Assembly: GCF_000280925.3 (NCBI RefSeq)
Contig: NZ_CP012109.1
Span: forward strand, 682,001-746,000
Origin: Myxococcus hansupus
Lineage (GTDB): Bacteria; Myxococcota; Myxococcia; Myxococcales; Myxococcaceae
Length of the DNA stretch: 64,000 bases
Direction of reading: 5' to 3'
Position 1 is the first letter of the stretch, and each line of letters opens with the position of its first letter. Shown piece after piece: positions 54,531 to 63,841 of this stretch. The notes under the pieces were generated by a model. It had not been told where the DNA came from, did no database searches, and saw only the letters and a program-made list of their open reading frames with translations. A program made the translations under genes and the position numbers.

Positions 54531-56546
54531 ATGATGACTTTCAGAGCGATGCCGCTTCAGGCGGTCCTGTCAGCGCTGGTCGTGTCCCTCGTGGCATGCG
54601 GGGTTCCAGAGGAGCCGGTCCCAGACGCTCCGGGTGCCGCCACGCAGGCACTGGCGGGCCCCTATGATGCCTGGGTTGCCCGCCATGGGCTCACCGCTGC
54701 CCAATATCAGACGGAGTTCAATACATGGGTGGGGCAGGGATACCGGCTCTCCTCCATCAGTGGCTACGAAGACGGGGGCAGCGCCCGTTACGCGGCCATC
54801 TGGGAGCAGACGAGCGGCCCGGCCTGGCGTGCCTTCCATGGCCTGACGTCCGCGCAGTACCAGTCCACTGTCGTCAATCAGCAGTCGCAGGGTTACCGCC
54901 CGGTGGTGGTCAACGGGTACAGCGTGGGCGGCGTGGCCTACTTCGCGGCCATCTTCCATGTCGGCGGCGGTGTGGCCTGGGCGGCCCGGCATGACCTGAC
55001 CGCGTCCCAGTATCAGGCGGAGTTCAACACCTGGACGGGGCAGGGCTACCGGCTCGTGCACGTCAGTGGTTACACGTCCAGCGGCGCGGAGCGCTACGCG
55101 GCCATCTGGGAGCAGACGAGCGGCCCGGCCTCGCGGGCCTACCACGGACTGACCGCCGCGCAGTACCAGTCCACGTTCAATACCAACGCGGCCCAGGGGT
55201 ACCAGCTCGCGAAGGTCAGCGGCTACAACGTGGGCGGCACGGACCGGTATGCGGCCATCTTCCATGCCTCCTCGGGGATTCCGACCGCCGCGCGCCACGG
55301 GCTCTCCTCCGCCGCGTATCAACAGGCTGTGATGGACCTCAAGAACCAGGGGTATCGCCCGGTTTTGGTGGCGGCGCACCACAATGGCAGCCAGCCTGTG
55401 TTCGCCTTGGTCTGGCAGAACCTGACGTTCAGCGGGGCCGACCTGCAGCACATCGACGACACCGTCCAGCAGGCGATGGCCGCCTCCAACACCGTGGGCC
55501 TGTCGCTGGCCATCACCCACCAGGGGCGCCTCGTCTTCGCCAAGGGGTATGGCCTGGCCGACCGGACCAACAACACCCCTGTCCACTCCTCCCACCGCTT
55601 CCGCGTCGCCAGTGTGTCCAAGCCGCTGACGTCCATTGGCATCATGCGGCTGATTGAGAGCGGGCAGGTCCGCCTGACGGACCGCGTCTTCGGCCGGGCG
55701 GGATTGCTGGGGGAGACCTACGGTGCGCAAGGCACCTACGTGGACAGCCGTGTCCTCAACATCACCGTCCAGCACCTGCTCGAGCACACCATGGGTGGTT
55801 GGGACAATGACGGCAACGACGGTTCGGGCGACCCCATGTTCATGAACCCGAGCATGACGCACGCGCAGCTCATCCAGTGGGTGTTGCAGAACGTGCCGCT
55901 CGAGTTCGCGCCTGGGACGACCTACCAGTACTCGAACTTCGGCTACAGCGTCCTTGGCCGCATCATCGAGCGCGTCACGGGCCAGACCTACGAGGCCTAC
56001 ATGCGCGACCACGTCTTCACGCCCAGCGGCGCCACCAGCCTCGCCGTGGGCGGAGACACCCTGGCCGCTCGGCTGTCGAATGAGGCGGTCTACTACCAAC
56101 TGGGGACGGGTGCCTTCAACCCGTACGGCATGCCGGTGCGTCGCATGGATGCGCACGGGGGCTGGGTTGCTTCGCCCATCGACCTGTTGCGCGTCGCCGT
56201 GCGGGCGGATGGGTTCTCCACCGTTCCGGACCTGCTGAGCGCGAGCGCAATCACCACGATGACCACCCGCACGACGGCGCCCGACACCCTGGGCAACCCC
56301 GTTGGCTACGCCCGGGGCTGGGAGGTGAACAACATCCCCAACTGGTGGCACACCGGCGGCCTCCCGGGCACCCTGGCGCTGATGGTACGGACCGATGACC
56401 GCTACGGGCCCAGCCGCACCGGGGCGTTCACCTGGTCCGTGATGACCAACTCCAACAACAGCGGCACGTCCAACATCAACCTCGACGCGCTCATGTGGAG
56501 CGTCGTGAGCGGCGTCAGCGCCTGGCCCACGCACGACCTGTTCTAA
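54531..56546 (+). CDS. Secreted serine hydrolase, tandem-repeat plus class-C beta-lactamase fold (polyglycine-hydrolase-like)
   Basis: About 671 residues from ATG 54531 with a lipoprotein signal (LSALVVSLVACGVPEE). Residues 50-290 hold tandem repeats of 45-50 residues: ARHGLTAAQYQTEFNTWVGQ, GYRLSSISGYEDGGSARYAA, IWEQTSGPAWRAFHGLTSAQ and so on. This is the bacterial tandem repeat domain of polyglycine-hydrolase-type proteases. From about 300 a class C beta-lactamase-type domain follows: FRVASVSKPLTSIGIMRLIE (S-x-x-K), TYQYSNFGYSVLGRIIERVT (Y-x-N), WWHTGGLPGTLALM (HTGG). It is a serine hydrolase, likely a peptidase or esterase. Convergent with the next gene across a hairpin. Confidence 0.9.
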   Translation: MMTFRAMPLQAVLSALVVSLVACGVPEEPVPDAPGAATQALAGPYDAWVARHGLTAAQYQTEFNTWVGQGYRLSSISGYEDGGSARYAAIWEQTSGPAWRAFHGLTSAQYQSTVVNQQSQGYRPVVVNGYSVGGVAYFAAIFHVGGGVAWAARHDLTASQYQAEFNTWTGQGYRLVHVSGYTSSGAERYAAIWEQTSGPASRAYHGLTAAQYQSTFNTNAAQGYQLAKVSGYNVGGTDRYAAIFHASSGIPTAARHGLSSAAYQQAVMDLKNQGYRPVLVAAHHNGSQPVFALVWQNLTFSGADLQHIDDTVQQAMAASNTVGLSLAITHQGRLVFAKGYGLADRTNNTPVHSSHRFRVASVSKPLTSIGIMRLIESGQVRLTDRVFGRAGLLGETYGAQGTYVDSRVLNITVQHLLEHTMGGWDNDGNDGSGDPMFMNPSMTHAQLIQWVLQNVPLEFAPGTTYQYSNFGYSVLGRIIERVTGQTYEAYMRDHVFTPSGATSLAVGGDTLAARLSNEAVYYQLGTGAFNPYGMPVRRMDAHGGWVASPIDLLRVAVRADGFSTVPDLLSASAITTMTTRTTAPDTLGNPVGYARGWEVNNIPNWWHTGGLPGTLALMVRTDDRYGPSRTGAFTWSVMTNSNNSGTSNINLDALMWSVVSGVSAWPTHDLF

Positions 56547-56582
56547 TGAAGCCCGCCACGGGTCGCTGAGCGAGGACTTCAG

Positions 56583-56617
56583 GGACCGGCGGGGCTCACA
56601 AGGGCCTCCGCCGGTCC
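56583..56617. terminator. Hairpin between convergent genes
   Basis: GGACCGGCGG (56583-56592) pairs perfectly with CCGCCGGTCC (56608-56617), loop of 15. Between the stops of the serine hydrolase and the Cys-rich lipoprotein genes. No U-tract. Confidence 0.6.
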
Positions 56618-56633
56618 GGGGTTCAACGCGCTG

Positions 56634-58361
56634 CTAGTCCCGCGTGCAGACGACGTCGTCGACCTGGAGGTGGTCGCGGTCGGCTTCGCTGCGGCTGGGG
56701 TAGAAGAACAGACGCCAGTCGCGCACGTTGCCGGTGAAGCGGAAGAACACCGGCTGCCACTCGTCGCTGTCCACGAGGAGGAAGTCGGTCTGCGGGTTCC
56801 ATCCCGCGCTCGAGTAGATGCGGTGGCGGATGCTGCCGTGGCCGCGCACCCGGTACGAGCAGGAGTAGTTGCCGCTGGGGACGTTGAACTTCTCCGTCGT
56901 GAAGCGCTCGGCGATCTGGATGGGGACGATGAACTGCAGCGCCGACGAGCCGCCATGCACCGACGCCGTGTAGCGCGCCAGGCGCGTGGGCCGGATTTCC
57001 GTTCCCGGGTCCGCGACGCCGTTGTCCATGCCGTACCAGTAGTCCGGGATGAGGTGCTGCCCGTGGTAGGGAATGTTGTAGGTGTTCCAGCTCTCGAAGC
57101 CGCCGTTGCGGATGATGTTCGAGGCGTGCTCGGCGGAGACGCAGCGCTTGGTGGCCGGGTCGCAGGCGGGCAGGTCGCCGACGCAGTCGTACGTGGTGAA
57201 GCACGCGCCCGCGGAGAGCTCGCACGCGCCCGTCGTGGGGTTGCAGCTCGTCGCGGGGTTGCTGCACGTCACGCCCGCGCAGGGGTCTCCCGCCACGCAG
57301 AGGTGCGAGGCGGTCTCGCAGACCGGCGTCTCCGGGGTGCCCGCGCAGTCCACATGACGGGTGCAGCGGTTCTCCGCGACCACGCAGGTGTTGGTCGCAT
57401 CGCAGGCCTCCCACTCGTTGCAGTCCAGGGCGTCGTTGCAACGGCCGGAGAGCGGCTCGCAGGTGGCGGTGGCGTTCACACAGCGCTCCCAGGACTCGCA
57501 GCTCACCGCGTCACAGGCCTCGGGGGTGCGCAGGCAGCGCACGTCGTCGATGAGCAGGTGCTCGCCGCTGGTGTTGCGGACGCTGAAGATGAGCTCGAAG
57601 GTGTCGAAGACGTCGTTGGCGAGGTTGAAGCTGTACGCCAACTGCCGCCACTCCGCGGAGTCGACCGACGTGTAGCCCGTGTAGCTGGAGTAGTCGGAGG
57701 CGAAGAAGGCGTTGCGAACCTCACCCGTGCCGCGCGCCTGGTAGGTGCAGGCGTACCGGCCGGCGGGCATCGACTTCTCCAGCGTGGTGAAGCGCCGGTG
57801 CGCCGTCGCGGCGTTGACCAGCCGGACCGCGTTCACGCCCTCGAACGGATGCGTCGTCTCCTTGCGCACGTCGCTGGAGGGGATGTTCGACTTGCTGCCG
57901 AACCACATCGTGGGAAGCGCACCGGGCCACTCCTCGAAGCCCCAGTTGTCGATGACGCTCACCGTGGGCGGCGGCCCACCCGCGTCAGGCGTCTCGGAGC
58001 CGGCGTCAGGCGTCTCGGAGCCCGCGTCGGGCGTCTCGGAGCCGGCGTCAGGCGTCTCGGAACCCGCGTCGGGCGTCTCGGAGCCCGCGTCCGGAGTCTC
58101 TTCACCCGCGTCGGGCGTCTCCTCGCCGGCGTCCGGCGTCTCTTCTCCTGCATCGGGCGTCTCTTCTCCTGCATCGGGCGTCTCTTCGCCCGCGTCCGGG
58201 AGCTCTTCTCCGGCGTCAGGGACCTCTCCGCCCCCGTCGGGGACCTGCGTGCCCGAATCAGGACGGGGCTGCCCGGCATCCGGCGCGACTACGGGATCCG
58301 AACCACCACAGGCGACCACCAACGCCAGCAGCGAAGCGAGACACACTCGAAACAACGTCAC
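56634..58361 (-). CDS. Cys-rich lipoprotein with two CBM-like domains and PDAG linker
   Basis: 575 residues from GTG 58361 with GGAGG before it. Lipobox LALVVACGGSD. Residues 20-130 are a linker of PDAGEET and PDAGSET heptads (21-bp repeats). Then come two beta-sandwich domains of about 140 residues with similar plans (WGFEEWPGALPTMWFGSK and GGFESWNTYNIPYHGQHL; RYACTYQARGTGEVRN and YSCSYRVRGHGSIRHR), resembling carbohydrate-binding modules. Between them a Cys-rich segment of about 130 residues with CDAVSCESWERC, CNEWEACDATNTC and CAGVTCSNPATSC repeats. The protein is a surface lectin-like or adhesion protein; function inferred. Confidence 0.85.
   Translation of the reverse strand: MTLFRVCLASLLALVVACGGSDPVVAPDAGQPRPDSGTQVPDGGGEVPDAGEELPDAGEETPDAGEETPDAGEETPDAGEETPDAGEETPDAGSETPDAGSETPDAGSETPDAGSETPDAGSETPDAGGPPPTVSVIDNWGFEEWPGALPTMWFGSKSNIPSSDVRKETTHPFEGVNAVRLVNAATAHRRFTTLEKSMPAGRYACTYQARGTGEVRNAFFASDYSSYTGYTSVDSAEWRQLAYSFNLANDVFDTFELIFSVRNTSGEHLLIDDVRCLRTPEACDAVSCESWERCVNATATCEPLSGRCNDALDCNEWEACDATNTCVVAENRCTRHVDCAGTPETPVCETASHLCVAGDPCAGVTCSNPATSCNPTTGACELSAGACFTTYDCVGDLPACDPATKRCVSAEHASNIIRNGGFESWNTYNIPYHGQHLIPDYWYGMDNGVADPGTEIRPTRLARYTASVHGGSSALQFIVPIQIAERFTTEKFNVPSGNYSCSYRVRGHGSIRHRIYSSAGWNPQTDFLLVDSDEWQPVFFRFTGNVRDWRLFFYPSRSEADRDHLQVDDVVCTRD
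57979..58230 (-). repeat. 21-bp tandem repeats encoding PDAGEET/PDAGSET
   Basis: About eleven units of 21 bases; five read PDAGEET and five PDAGSET in blocks, so the array grew by local duplication after variants arose. It forms a stiff Pro/Ala/Gly/acidic stalk between the lipid anchor and folded parts. Confidence 0.9.
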
Positions 58362-58529
58362 AGCAAACCTCCGGCTTTCAGAATGGGCACTCTCGTACCA
58401 CAACTTTCCGCGCAGGCCGCCTGAGTGCCCGCTCCGGAATGGCTCCACGCGTTGATGAGGCCGCACTCTGCAACATCATCGCAACTTGCAAGTCGTTAAG
58501 CACGGGAAGCCAGGATTAACGCTTGTGCA

Positions 58530-59273
58530 TCAAGGGGCGCGGGACACCCAGAGTTGACGGAAGATGAGCGCGTGTCCGAGGAGTGCCGAGCCCACCAGGA
58601 CCGTGGGCAGCCACACGTACGGCGCGAACAACACCCACGTATTGAGCTGGGTGGGTGCGGTGCCGAAGCCCGCGAACAGCGGGGTGCTCGCGACGCCAAT
58701 GGCCAGGATGGTCAGCAGGAGCGCGCACCCCAGCGTGTTCCATGCGGTGATGACCCCGCGGGGCACGTTGCCTTTGTACAGCCAGAGGGCCAGGGGCAGC
58801 GCGGTGATGCCCGTGACGATGTCGTAGTTCAGGCCCGTGGTGTCACGGACCTCGCCGAAGGTCATCTGGGCGGGCATGACGCCCTCGAGCGCAGCCTGGT
58901 GCATCACCACCTCGAGCGGCAGTCGGAACGCCTGCACGCCGACGAGGAGCCACAGCGGCGTGTGCCGCGCCAGCAGATGGCCCTCACGCGCCCAAAGCAG
59001 GAGTCCTGTCGCGAGGAAGAGCGCGGGAGGCAGGAGCGCCGACGGCGGAGGACGCACGTCCAACCGGGAGAGGAGGCCGCTGTGCGCGAGCACCAGCCAT
59101 CCGCCTGCCCAGGAGAGCAGCGCCACGGTGAACCGCACCCGGACACGCGTGCTGTCGGGCTGCCCGCGAGAGGCCCTCCAGGCCAAGGCGAGCCAGGCGG
59201 CCAGCATCAGCAGGGATACCCCCGCGATTCCGACGAAGGCCAGCGTGGACGCGGTGGGGGCGGGGGCCGTCAT
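58530..59273 (-). CDS. Multi-span membrane protein, unknown function
   Basis: 247 residues. Seven hydrophobic spans can be drawn: LAFVGIAGVSLLMLAAWLAL, FTVALLSWAGGWLVLAH, LLPPALFLATGLLLWA, PLWLLVGVQAFRLPLEVV, NYDIVTGITALPLALWLY, WNTLGCALLLTILAIGV, VWLPTVLVGSALLGHALIF. Conserved-looking charged residues are few (RLPLEVVMHQ, GEVRDTTGLNYD). Not recognised; similar predicted integral proteins are common in Bacteroidetes and myxobacteria. No neighbouring gene in operon. Confidence 0.75.
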   Translation of the reverse strand: MTAPAPTASTLAFVGIAGVSLLMLAAWLALAWRASRGQPDSTRVRVRFTVALLSWAGGWLVLAHSGLLSRLDVRPPPSALLPPALFLATGLLLWAREGHLLARHTPLWLLVGVQAFRLPLEVVMHQAALEGVMPAQMTFGEVRDTTGLNYDIVTGITALPLALWLYKGNVPRGVITAWNTLGCALLLTILAIGVASTPLFAGFGTAPTQLNTWVLFAPYVWLPTVLVGSALLGHALIFRQLWVSRAP

Positions 59274-59429
59274 GCGCGGAGACGTTATCGCGACGCGACG
59301 GGCACCGCATTCCCGGTGGGGAGTCCGGCCGTCATCCGGAGCCGAGACTCGGAGGGCACGGGTCGGTCATTCGTCCTACGGACGAACGGCCGATGCGCGG
59401 AGCCGTTCGCGTTTCGTAGCGTCGTTTCC

Positions 59430-59903
59430 ATGGACACACGTTCCCTGGTGGACCGGCTCACCATCGCGACGCCCTGTGAAATGCGGTGGGACGACATGAA
59501 GGGAGACGCGCGTGTCCGACACTGCGAAGCTTGCAAGCTCTCCGTCCACAACGTGAGCGAGATGACCACGGATGAGGTGGAGACCCTGCTTCAGCCCGGC
59601 GGGCGGGTCTGTGCCCGGCTCTACCGCAGGCCGGATGGGACGGTCGTCACGGGAGACTGCCGCCGCGTGTGGCGTCAGCAGCGGGCGGAGGCCGTCACGC
59701 TGCTCGGCACGGCGGTGACCGTGACGGCCGCGCTCTCGTTGATGGCCTTGATCGCCCTGCTCACGGTGACGCTCTTTGGCGACAACCTCCGGCGCATGTT
59801 CGGCGAGTCCACCGCGGGTGCCCTGGCCGTGGACCCATCAGGGTATCCGGCCTCGCTGGCCCCGCCTCGCCCCATCAAGGCGAATGGGCAGTACCGCGAC
59901 TGA
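59430..59903 (+). CDS. Cys-motif membrane protein
   Basis: 157 residues from ATG 59430. N-terminal zinc-like site: IATPCEMRWDDMKGDARVRH then CEACKLSVHNVSEMTTDEVE, four Cys/His in a C-x(14)-HCEAC array, and RVCARLYRRPDGTVVTGDC. A membrane span follows (AVTVTAALSLMALIALLTVT), then a short Pro-rich tail. Proteins with C-x-x-M-R-W-D-x-M and the HCxxCxxxVH pattern occur in many myxobacteria and Planctomycetes. Function unknown. Convergent with the next gene. Confidence 0.8.
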   Translation: MDTRSLVDRLTIATPCEMRWDDMKGDARVRHCEACKLSVHNVSEMTTDEVETLLQPGGRVCARLYRRPDGTVVTGDCRRVWRQQRAEAVTLLGTAVTVTAALSLMALIALLTVTLFGDNLRRMFGESTAGALAVDPSGYPASLAPPRPIKANGQYRD

Positions 59904-59933
59904 GGTGCTGGCGAGAACTCCCGCGCCGCGCGC

Positions 59934-61112
59934 TCAGCGTCCGTCCCAGAACGTCTTGGGGCCGTACTCCCAACCCCACGGGACTCCGGCGTCACCCAAC
60001 ACGAAGCGCACCAGACGGGGGAAGGCGGCCTCGGCACGCACGTCGTTGGCCAGCAGCAGCACGCAGCGCCGTCCTCGCGACACGCACACGAGTGTGTTGC
60101 CGGTGCTCTCGTTGTGGCCGCCCTTGAAGAACGCGGGCCCCTGCGGGCCTTCGAACACCACCAAACCCAGGCCCGCCGCCAGGTCCTTGCGCCGCGCCGC
60201 TTCGGGCAGCTCCGCCTGCAGCGTGGGGAACTGACTCCGGGTGGTGATGGGCAGCCGGGGCGCGGTCATGGCCGCGAAGGCCTGGGGTGACAGACCCTCG
60301 CCCCGCACGAGCGCGGCGGCGAAGCGCGACAGGTCGTCGATGGTGGTGTCCATGCTCCCAGCGGCGCGCACCTTGCTGCGTTCATCGTGGGGTTCCACGC
60401 CGCCTTCGGCGGTCCACCCATCCGCCAGGTTATGCGCGAAGTCCGGCCGCCACGTCATGCTGGTGTTCCTCATGCCCAGCCGGTCGAACACGCGCTGCTG
60501 GAGTTCGGTGCCCACGTCCAGCCCCAGGCCGCGCTCCAGCACGAACTGCATCAGGATGATGCCGTCTCCGGAGTACGCGTAGCGGCTGCCCGGCGCGAAG
60601 TGGATGCGCAGCTTGCCGTCGGGCTCCAGGAACCCGAAGTTGGCGAAGCCCGCGCTGTGGGTGAGCAGGATGCGCGGGGTGATGGCCTTCCAGCGCGAAT
60701 CGCCCGTCAGGTGCGACCAGGTCGAGTACCGGTCCTCGTCCGCGTAGTCGGGCAGGGGCCTGTCCAGGTAGCGCTCAATCGAGGTGTCGAGGTCGAGGCG
60801 CGCCTCGTCCGCCAATTGCGCCACCAGATAGGCGAAGACCGTCTTGGTGATGGAGGCACCGTACATCACGGTGTCCGTCCGCAGCGGCTCGCCCTGCGCA
60901 TTGCGCCAGCCATGGGCCCGGGTCGCCACCACGCGTCCGTCGTCGATCACCGCGAGGGCCAGCCCCTTCGCGCCCGTCGCGGCCATGGCCCGCTTCATTT
61001 CGCCATCCAGCGCGGCTGCGTCTGGGATGGGCGGCGTCTCCCGCGGCGCGGGCGCCGTGGCGCAACCGGCGGCGAACAACACACTCAGGCTCCAGACACG
61101 CAACGCGTTCAT
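59934..61112 (-). CDS. Lipoprotein serine hydrolase, class-C beta-lactamase fold
   Basis: 392 residues. Lipobox in VLFAAGCATAPA. The class C/EstB-type active site is visible: GASITKTVFAYLVAQLADEA with S-x-x-K (SITK) near residue 87, AYSGDGIILMQFVLERGLGL with YSG, and FFKGGHNESTG as the third box. The family includes esterases, D-aminopeptidases and penicillin-binding proteins. The substrate cannot be told. Convergent with the Cys-motif membrane gene (59903). Confidence 0.88.
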   Translation of the reverse strand: MNALRVWSLSVLFAAGCATAPAPRETPPIPDAAALDGEMKRAMAATGAKGLALAVIDDGRVVATRAHGWRNAQGEPLRTDTVMYGASITKTVFAYLVAQLADEARLDLDTSIERYLDRPLPDYADEDRYSTWSHLTGDSRWKAITPRILLTHSAGFANFGFLEPDGKLRIHFAPGSRYAYSGDGIILMQFVLERGLGLDVGTELQQRVFDRLGMRNTSMTWRPDFAHNLADGWTAEGGVEPHDERSKVRAAGSMDTTIDDLSRFAAALVRGEGLSPQAFAAMTAPRLPITTRSQFPTLQAELPEAARRKDLAAGLGLVVFEGPQGPAFFKGGHNESTGNTLVCVSRGRRCVLLLANDVRAEAAFPRLVRFVLGDAGVPWGWEYGPKTFWDGR

Positions 61113-61277
61113 GCAAGCGGCTCCCGGCCGGTCCTGCTTCGTCAGCGAAACAGGACGCGGTGCTTACCGTGCCGCCCGGGGCCCATCAACGGCGCCGCGC
61201 CGCCGCCGCCGCCAACAACGGCTGGCGGCGACAGGGCGGTCTCCTCCGCATCACGGGCGGTGGTGCCCGTGCGCGCG

Positions 61278-62801
61278 TCAGCGGTGCTGGCTGACGAGCC
61301 AGCTCTGGGCTTCGGGGCGGCTCCAGAAGTCGTCCCAACCCGAGTGCCCGCTGCCGAGCGTCACGGTGACGGTGACTTCACCCGAGTAGCCAGGGCACTG
61401 CCGCACGAGCGGATGGTAGCCATCCGTCGCGTTGAACCACCCCCAGGCGCCGAAGGTGCCGTCGCTGTAGTGGCCGGAGGTCCAGATGGGAAAGGCCTCC
61501 AGGTCGCAGTAGTTCGTGGGGCGGGGGGCGAAGTAGGCCAGGGGCATGGCTCCGGCGTACGTCGTGCGGTACTTCAGAATCTGGTCGTTCACGCCGCTGC
61601 CGCCCGAGGACAGGCCCGTCAGCGTCACTCGGTCCGGGTCGATGTCATAGACGGTCAGCGCCTGCAGCACGAGCGCGTGCGTCGTGTCCACGTTCCACCA
61701 CGTGTCAATCGCGCCACCCACGCGCGGGCCGTTGGGCGCGATGACGATGCCGGGGAACGTGTCGACCAGCGCCTTGCCCGGCGTGAGCTGCCGGATGAAG
61801 CCCTCCGGATTGGCGAGCACCTCCGTATGCGCCGCGTTGAGCGTGGTGCCACCCCGCCCATGGAGGGACAGGACGGCCGGGTACTTCTTGCCCGGCTGGG
61901 TGCCGTAGTCCTTCGGCAGGAAGACGGCGGTGTCGTAGGTGCCGCCCCGGTTCCAGACGTGGAACCGCCCCGCGCGTGCATCCGGCGATGCGCTCGTGGG
62001 GTGCACGGTGACGCGCATCGTGTCGGAGCCCGTGGCGCCGCCATTGTCGGTGGCGACGAGCCGGAACACGTACACGCCCGCGGCCAGGCTGCTGGCCGTC
62101 GCGTTGGCGGACGTGGCGCTCGTGAGGACCGCGGTGGTGGGGCCAGAGACCTGCTCCCAGCGGTAGCTGGCGATGGTGCCGTCGCTGTCGCTCGCGGTGC
62201 CTCGGAGCTGCACGGTGTTGGAGGGCAGGAGGATGACCGCGTCATTGCCCGCGGCGGCGGACGGCGGCTGGTTGGCGAGCCGGGTGCCGAACACCTGGAA
62301 CTCCCGCACCCGGCAGATGTTGTCGTCCGTGGACCGCTTGCACTGGAGCCGCACGTGGCGGGCATTCACGGGCTGCGCGAAGGTCAGCGTCCGCGTCGTC
62401 TGGGGGTTGTCCGTGATGGCGCCGCCCGGCACCACCTGGAAGTCCACCGTGGTGCTGGGCCGGGCCAGCACGTCGAAGTCGAGCATCCGGCCAAAGGTGG
62501 CATCCCGGCTGACATACACGGTGATGCTCGTGATGGCGTGCACGGCCTGGAGGTCCACCTCCACCCATTCCGGGTTCCAGGGCACGGGCGGGATGGACGA
62601 GCCCCACCGGTCTTCCGTGTTGATGATGCCGTTGAAGGCCTTGGCGTGGCCGAACTGCGTGGGAAAGCCATTGGCGTGCACCGAGGACGCCGATGACGGC
62701 TTCCCCTGAGCGACGTTGGTGGCTTGTGCCTGGGCGGACAGGGCAAGCGACAGGGAACCGAAGCACAGCGCTTTCGCGAGACGTCGTGGATTCCAGAACA
62801 T
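61278..62801 (-). CDS. Secreted discoidin-PKD-esterase protein
   Basis: 507 residues. A signal peptide (GSLSLALSAQAQATNVAQGK) is followed by an F5/8-type C (discoidin) domain to about 170 (SSASSVHANGFPTQFGHAKA, WVEVDLQAVHAITSITVYV, RHVRLQCKRSTDDNICRVRE). A PKD-like domain (residues 175-265: PSAAAGNDAVILLPSNTVQL, RGTASDSDGTIASYRWEQVS). From 275 an alpha/beta-hydrolase, esterase D or PHB-depolymerase type: YPAVLSLHGRGGTTLNAAHT, VTLTGLSSGGSGVNDQILK with the nucleophile Ser, and a C-terminal GSGHSGWDDFWSRPEAQSWL with the His. It is a secreted esterase with carbohydrate-binding parts. Confidence 0.9.
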   Translation of the reverse strand: MFWNPRRLAKALCFGSLSLALSAQAQATNVAQGKPSSASSVHANGFPTQFGHAKAFNGIINTEDRWGSSIPPVPWNPEWVEVDLQAVHAITSITVYVSRDATFGRMLDFDVLARPSTTVDFQVVPGGAITDNPQTTRTLTFAQPVNARHVRLQCKRSTDDNICRVREFQVFGTRLANQPPSAAAGNDAVILLPSNTVQLRGTASDSDGTIASYRWEQVSGPTTAVLTSATSANATASSLAAGVYVFRLVATDNGGATGSDTMRVTVHPTSASPDARAGRFHVWNRGGTYDTAVFLPKDYGTQPGKKYPAVLSLHGRGGTTLNAAHTEVLANPEGFIRQLTPGKALVDTFPGIVIAPNGPRVGGAIDTWWNVDTTHALVLQALTVYDIDPDRVTLTGLSSGGSGVNDQILKYRTTYAGAMPLAYFAPRPTNYCDLEAFPIWTSGHYSDGTFGAWGWFNATDGYHPLVRQCPGYSGEVTVTVTLGSGHSGWDDFWSRPEAQSWLVSQHR

Positions 62802-63016
62802 GGCGCACCTTTCGTGGAAGGCGCGGCAAGACTGGCAGGTTTTGAATGGCAGATTTGTAAATTGCTAAGTGCTTGTTATCCGGGATGTGTGCTTGCCTCT
62901 GGATTGCAAATGTTTCCCGCAATCAGAAAACAGGCGATTCCCAGCGCGAGGAGGGGAGACCCGCGTGCGGCGAATCCCCCCTCCCCAGCCGGACACGCCA
63001 GGCGTGTCCGCGGAAC

Positions 63017-63841
63017 TCAGAAGCCGTGCTTGGTGCTGACCACGCGGCCGTTGAGCGGCTGCAGCGGACGGTTGTTCGGGTTCAGGTAGGGCAGACGCTG
63101 GAACGAGGCGATCTGCGAATCCGACATTTCAATCGGGTTCTTCATCACGTACCACTGGAGCCCCTCGGTGCACGGGGGCGTGGTGAGAGAACCGGCGTAC
63201 TTGAAGAAGGCCCTGTTGAGCGGCAGCAGGGAGCTGGCGTTGATGACCGCGCCAATGGGCTGGCTGTGCTCACCCGCGTGCTTCGGCAGGTTGCGGAACG
63301 CGGTGAACAGCGCCGGATGCACGAAGCCTTCCTTGATGAGGACGCCCACGACCAGCGCGGGGGTGCCATTGGCGTCGGTGTGCACCAGGTGCACCTCGAG
63401 CGGGTACTCCACGCCGTCCTTCGTGTGCTCGCTGGGCGTGTGGAAGTGGAACTGCGCCAGGTGGTACGTGTTGCCATCCACCTGAATGGTGCTGCCGGCG
63501 TCATACGTGAACTGAACCGTATGGCCGTTGTTCGTCATCCGAACGCGGCTGGTGCGGTAGTTGAAGTTGGGCGCTTCGTGATGACCGCGCTCCGCCATCG
63601 ACGTCACCAGTGCGATGGGAGACTGGTCCAGGCCCGCGGCGCAGATGGCGTTGCCGGGGAGCTCGCCCCAGCGCTCGGGGCTGACCGTCTGTGAATAACC
63701 CCAGTGAGCGTCTTCGCTGGTCAGGAACACCGGCGCGGGCGTGCCGCGCAGGTCCTGAGCGAAGGCGCTGGACGCAAGACAAACGGATGACACCAACGCG
63801 CTCTGGAGAGCGCGCACAGAGGCAGTGCGGAAAAACGACAT
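63017..63841 (-). CDS. Alpha-carbonic anhydrase, secreted
   Basis: 274 residues from ATG 63841 after AAAGGA. A signal peptide (SALVSSVCLASSAFAQ) then the alpha-class core: HWGYSQTVSPERWGELPGN, QSPIALVT, FTYDAGSTIQVDGNTYHL, AQFHFHTPSEHTKDGVEYPL with two zinc His, EVHLVHTD with the third His, and AGSLTTPPCTEGLQWYVMKN with the substrate-gate loop. The Cys pair (AICAAG, PPCTEG) forms the usual disulfide. It hydrates CO2 in the periplasm or outside. Upstream 63842-64000 is AT-rich near the end and likely holds its promoter, reading left. Confidence 0.95.
   Translation of the reverse strand: MSFFRTASVRALQSALVSSVCLASSAFAQDLRGTPAPVFLTSEDAHWGYSQTVSPERWGELPGNAICAAGLDQSPIALVTSMAERGHHEAPNFNYRTSRVRMTNNGHTVQFTYDAGSTIQVDGNTYHLAQFHFHTPSEHTKDGVEYPLEVHLVHTDANGTPALVVGVLIKEGFVHPALFTAFRNLPKHAGEHSQPIGAVINASSLLPLNRAFFKYAGSLTTPPCTEGLQWYVMKNPIEMSDSQIASFQRLPYLNPNNRPLQPLNGRVVSTKHGF

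Noticed and set aside
57979..58230. Regular repeats that could suggest a CRISPR array
   Set aside because: Units are contiguous 21-bp coding heptads without spacers, in frame with the lipoprotein.
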